DNA of 64,000 bases from Paratinospora sagittata (taxonomy: Eukaryota; Streptophyta; Magnoliopsida; Ranunculales; Menispermaceae). The notes below the pieces were generated by a model. The model had not been told where the DNA came from and made no database searches. It saw only the letters and a program-made list of their open reading frames with translations. Position numbers and translations under genes: made by a program. Shown here in pieces: positions 62,801 to 64,000 of this stretch (position 1 is the first letter of the stretch; each line of letters opens with the position of its first letter). The DNA lies in the NCBI GenBank assembly GCA_035771175.1, contig CM069607.1:20282001-20346000 (forward strand). Direction: 5' to 3'.

Positions 62801-64000
62801 TATTTGGTTTTGACAAAATATTTTTCGAAAGGTTTTAATCATAATTTCAATGAGTTTTGAATGATTTAAAAGTGTTTTGAGACAATGGAATGGTTCTGAG
62901 GTGTTAAAATATTAATTTTTTCAAAATCGGGCTATCCAGCAATTTGCCAAAATTTTTCAAACGGCAATAGCGAACTATCAGTGTTGATAGCACGCTGATA
63001 GGGTTGAATAATCAAAAATCTTTTTTTCTTGAAAATTGCCTGCAGCGCGCTCTCCATTTTGATAACTCGCTATAGAGAGCAGTTGCCGTAATCTTTCGAT
63101 TTTTAGTATAATGGGCAATAACCTGCTATACGCCTTGATTGCACGCTACCGGATTGTCCGAAAAACACGAGCTCTCGGGTGTGTGTATCTCGACCAGCAA
63201 TAGTCCGCTATCCGTCATTAGAGAGCGTGATACACAACCCAATAGCATGCCATCCACGTCTGAGTTAGAAATCTCACATATCTAACGAGAAAAACGTGGG
63301 CCCTTTCCCTTGCTCGATTTTTTTATTCCTTGCACAGTTTTGACTGGGAATCGTAACTGAAACAGTCTCTACTAACACATGGATGATTCCCATTGTGTCG
63401 CACGGGCAAAACAACTTTAGATTAAAACAATGTTTTGAATTCAAATCATTTCCTATTCTCTTTCTCCTTAACCTGCAACTGCTAATTTAATAAAACACTC
63501 ATTCTCTAGTTTTCAATGATACAACACACACGATTTTTGCAATTTAGACTGAGCTTTCAAAAGAGTATTTCAAAAGAAGAAAGTCGTGACTCTTGCATTG
63601 CCAATAAAAGCTTCAAACTGAATCAAAATTGCAAACTGTCTTGAAGACAATCTCACTATTTAGCACGTTCTTCATTTTATCCCTTTTGTGCTGAGATTTT
63701 TAGAAGCTATCCATCATATAAACTGTAGGTATATGAAGTGTTCTCAGTACGAGAACACATGACCTATATTCTTTCTCCGAGTGCTACAACTAATCATCAA
63801 GAACACATCAAACAATAGCTATCAAAGTCTACAAAGATCAGGCTCTAAGAACGAAGTCATATCTCAATGCTAATGCATTAGTTTGATCTTAAGTGTGTAG
63901 GGTAACCTCTCGATCAATCTCAGCACGAAAACCCTCTAAATTGCAAAGTCTTCAAAATCACTTGGATCAAAGTATTTGGTTTTGACAAAATATTTTTCGA
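59881..64000 (+). repeat. Satellite B, homogeneous block with 2344-bp dimer repeat
   Basis: Markers fall at exact 1172-bp steps. Alternate monomers match best: GCTACCGGATTGTCC occurs at about 60800 and 63145, while GCTTTCG variants occur at about 59627 and 61971. The dimer period is 2344-2345 bp. These are the most uniform copies in the window and the array continues past the edge. Confidence 0.85.

Larger units (their letters stand above)
11128..64000 (+). repeat. Satellite array, monomer about 1172 bp (repeat B)
   Basis: The rest of the window is one head-to-tail satellite; all copies have the same orientation. I tracked the marker GTCGCACGGGCAAAACAAC and its variants. It occurs at 11601, 12773, 14333, 15210, 16382, 17551, 18720, 19597, 20772, 21649, 22812, 23977, 24849, 26013, 27182, 28357, 29516, 30691, 31865, 33397, 35025, 36189, 37358, 38842, 40804, 41971, 43141, 44309, 45478, 46962, 48131, 49617, 50789, 52227, 53396, 54883, 56052, 57223, 58396, 58708, 59881, 61053, 62225 and 63397. 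Most steps are 1159-1175 bp. Exceptions are short steps (872-877), long steps (1438-1628), one 1962 step with an insertion and one 312 step. About 300 bp of each monomer is rich in ATAGCnnGCTAT-like dyads. No gene is supported. Confidence 0.97.

Noticed and set aside
11128..64000. CRISPR array or ribosomal intergenic spacer as explanation of the tandem repeat
   Set aside because: Monomers are over 1 kb with no spacer-repeat alternation, and no rRNA gene sequence is present in any monomer.
11128..64000. Many 60-84-codon frames on both strands of the satellite
   Set aside because: They appear and vanish with single substitutions among monomers and show no recognisable domain.

Overview
The window looks like heterochromatin of a flowering plant, most probably a eudicot; the species cannot be named from the sequence. 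It contains no host gene that I can support. It is made of a decayed Ty3/gypsy retrotransposon, a short tandem array that seems to derive from a Ty1/copia element, and a satellite array of about 53 kb.

Positions 1-8233 hold one minus-strand Ty3/gypsy element, cut by the left edge. In transcription order it has a 5' LTR (8233-6809), a Met-tRNA-type primer binding site (6803-6793), an AT-rich leader with a long T/A homopolymer tract, an extra upstream reading frame (6030-4450) resembling the putative plant transposon protein domain, a non-coding spacer with three related hairpins (4073-4344), then gag, protease, reverse transcriptase, RNase H and the start of integrase. Gag-pol resembles the Tekay/Del chromoviruses. 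It is dead: in-frame nonsense codons at seven places, two or three frameshifts and a deletion in the reverse transcriptase. Its LTR end abuts the next repeat directly, so it inserted into that array.

Positions 8234-11127 hold about 3.4 head-to-tail copies of a repeat of about 0.85 kb. Each full copy carries, on the minus strand, a polypurine tract followed by TGTTA, the usual 3' border of SIRE/Maximus-type copia elements. This array therefore looks like a tandemly amplified retrotransposon fragment.

Positions 11128-64000 hold a head-to-tail satellite with a basic monomer near 1172 bp, about 45 monomer equivalents, continuing past the right edge. Monomers come in three length classes: about 877, 1172 and 1484 bp. 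The short class lacks about 295 bp, with the same junction in all four cases. The long class repeats about 315 bp of a dyad-rich module rich in ATAGCnnGCTAT-like motifs, joined through a small hairpin. The classes are ordered into local higher-order repeats: about 5.3-6.4 kb at 15-25 kb, about 2.65 kb at 45-56 kb and 2344 bp after 59.9 kb. One 472-bp foldback element with 5-bp target duplications sits inside the array at 39902-40373.

The most unusual features are the three hairpins with an invariant loop and changing but still pairing stems, the retrotransposon-derived satellite, the gain and loss of the dyad module, and the nested-palindrome foldback element whose ends match the LTR terminus.
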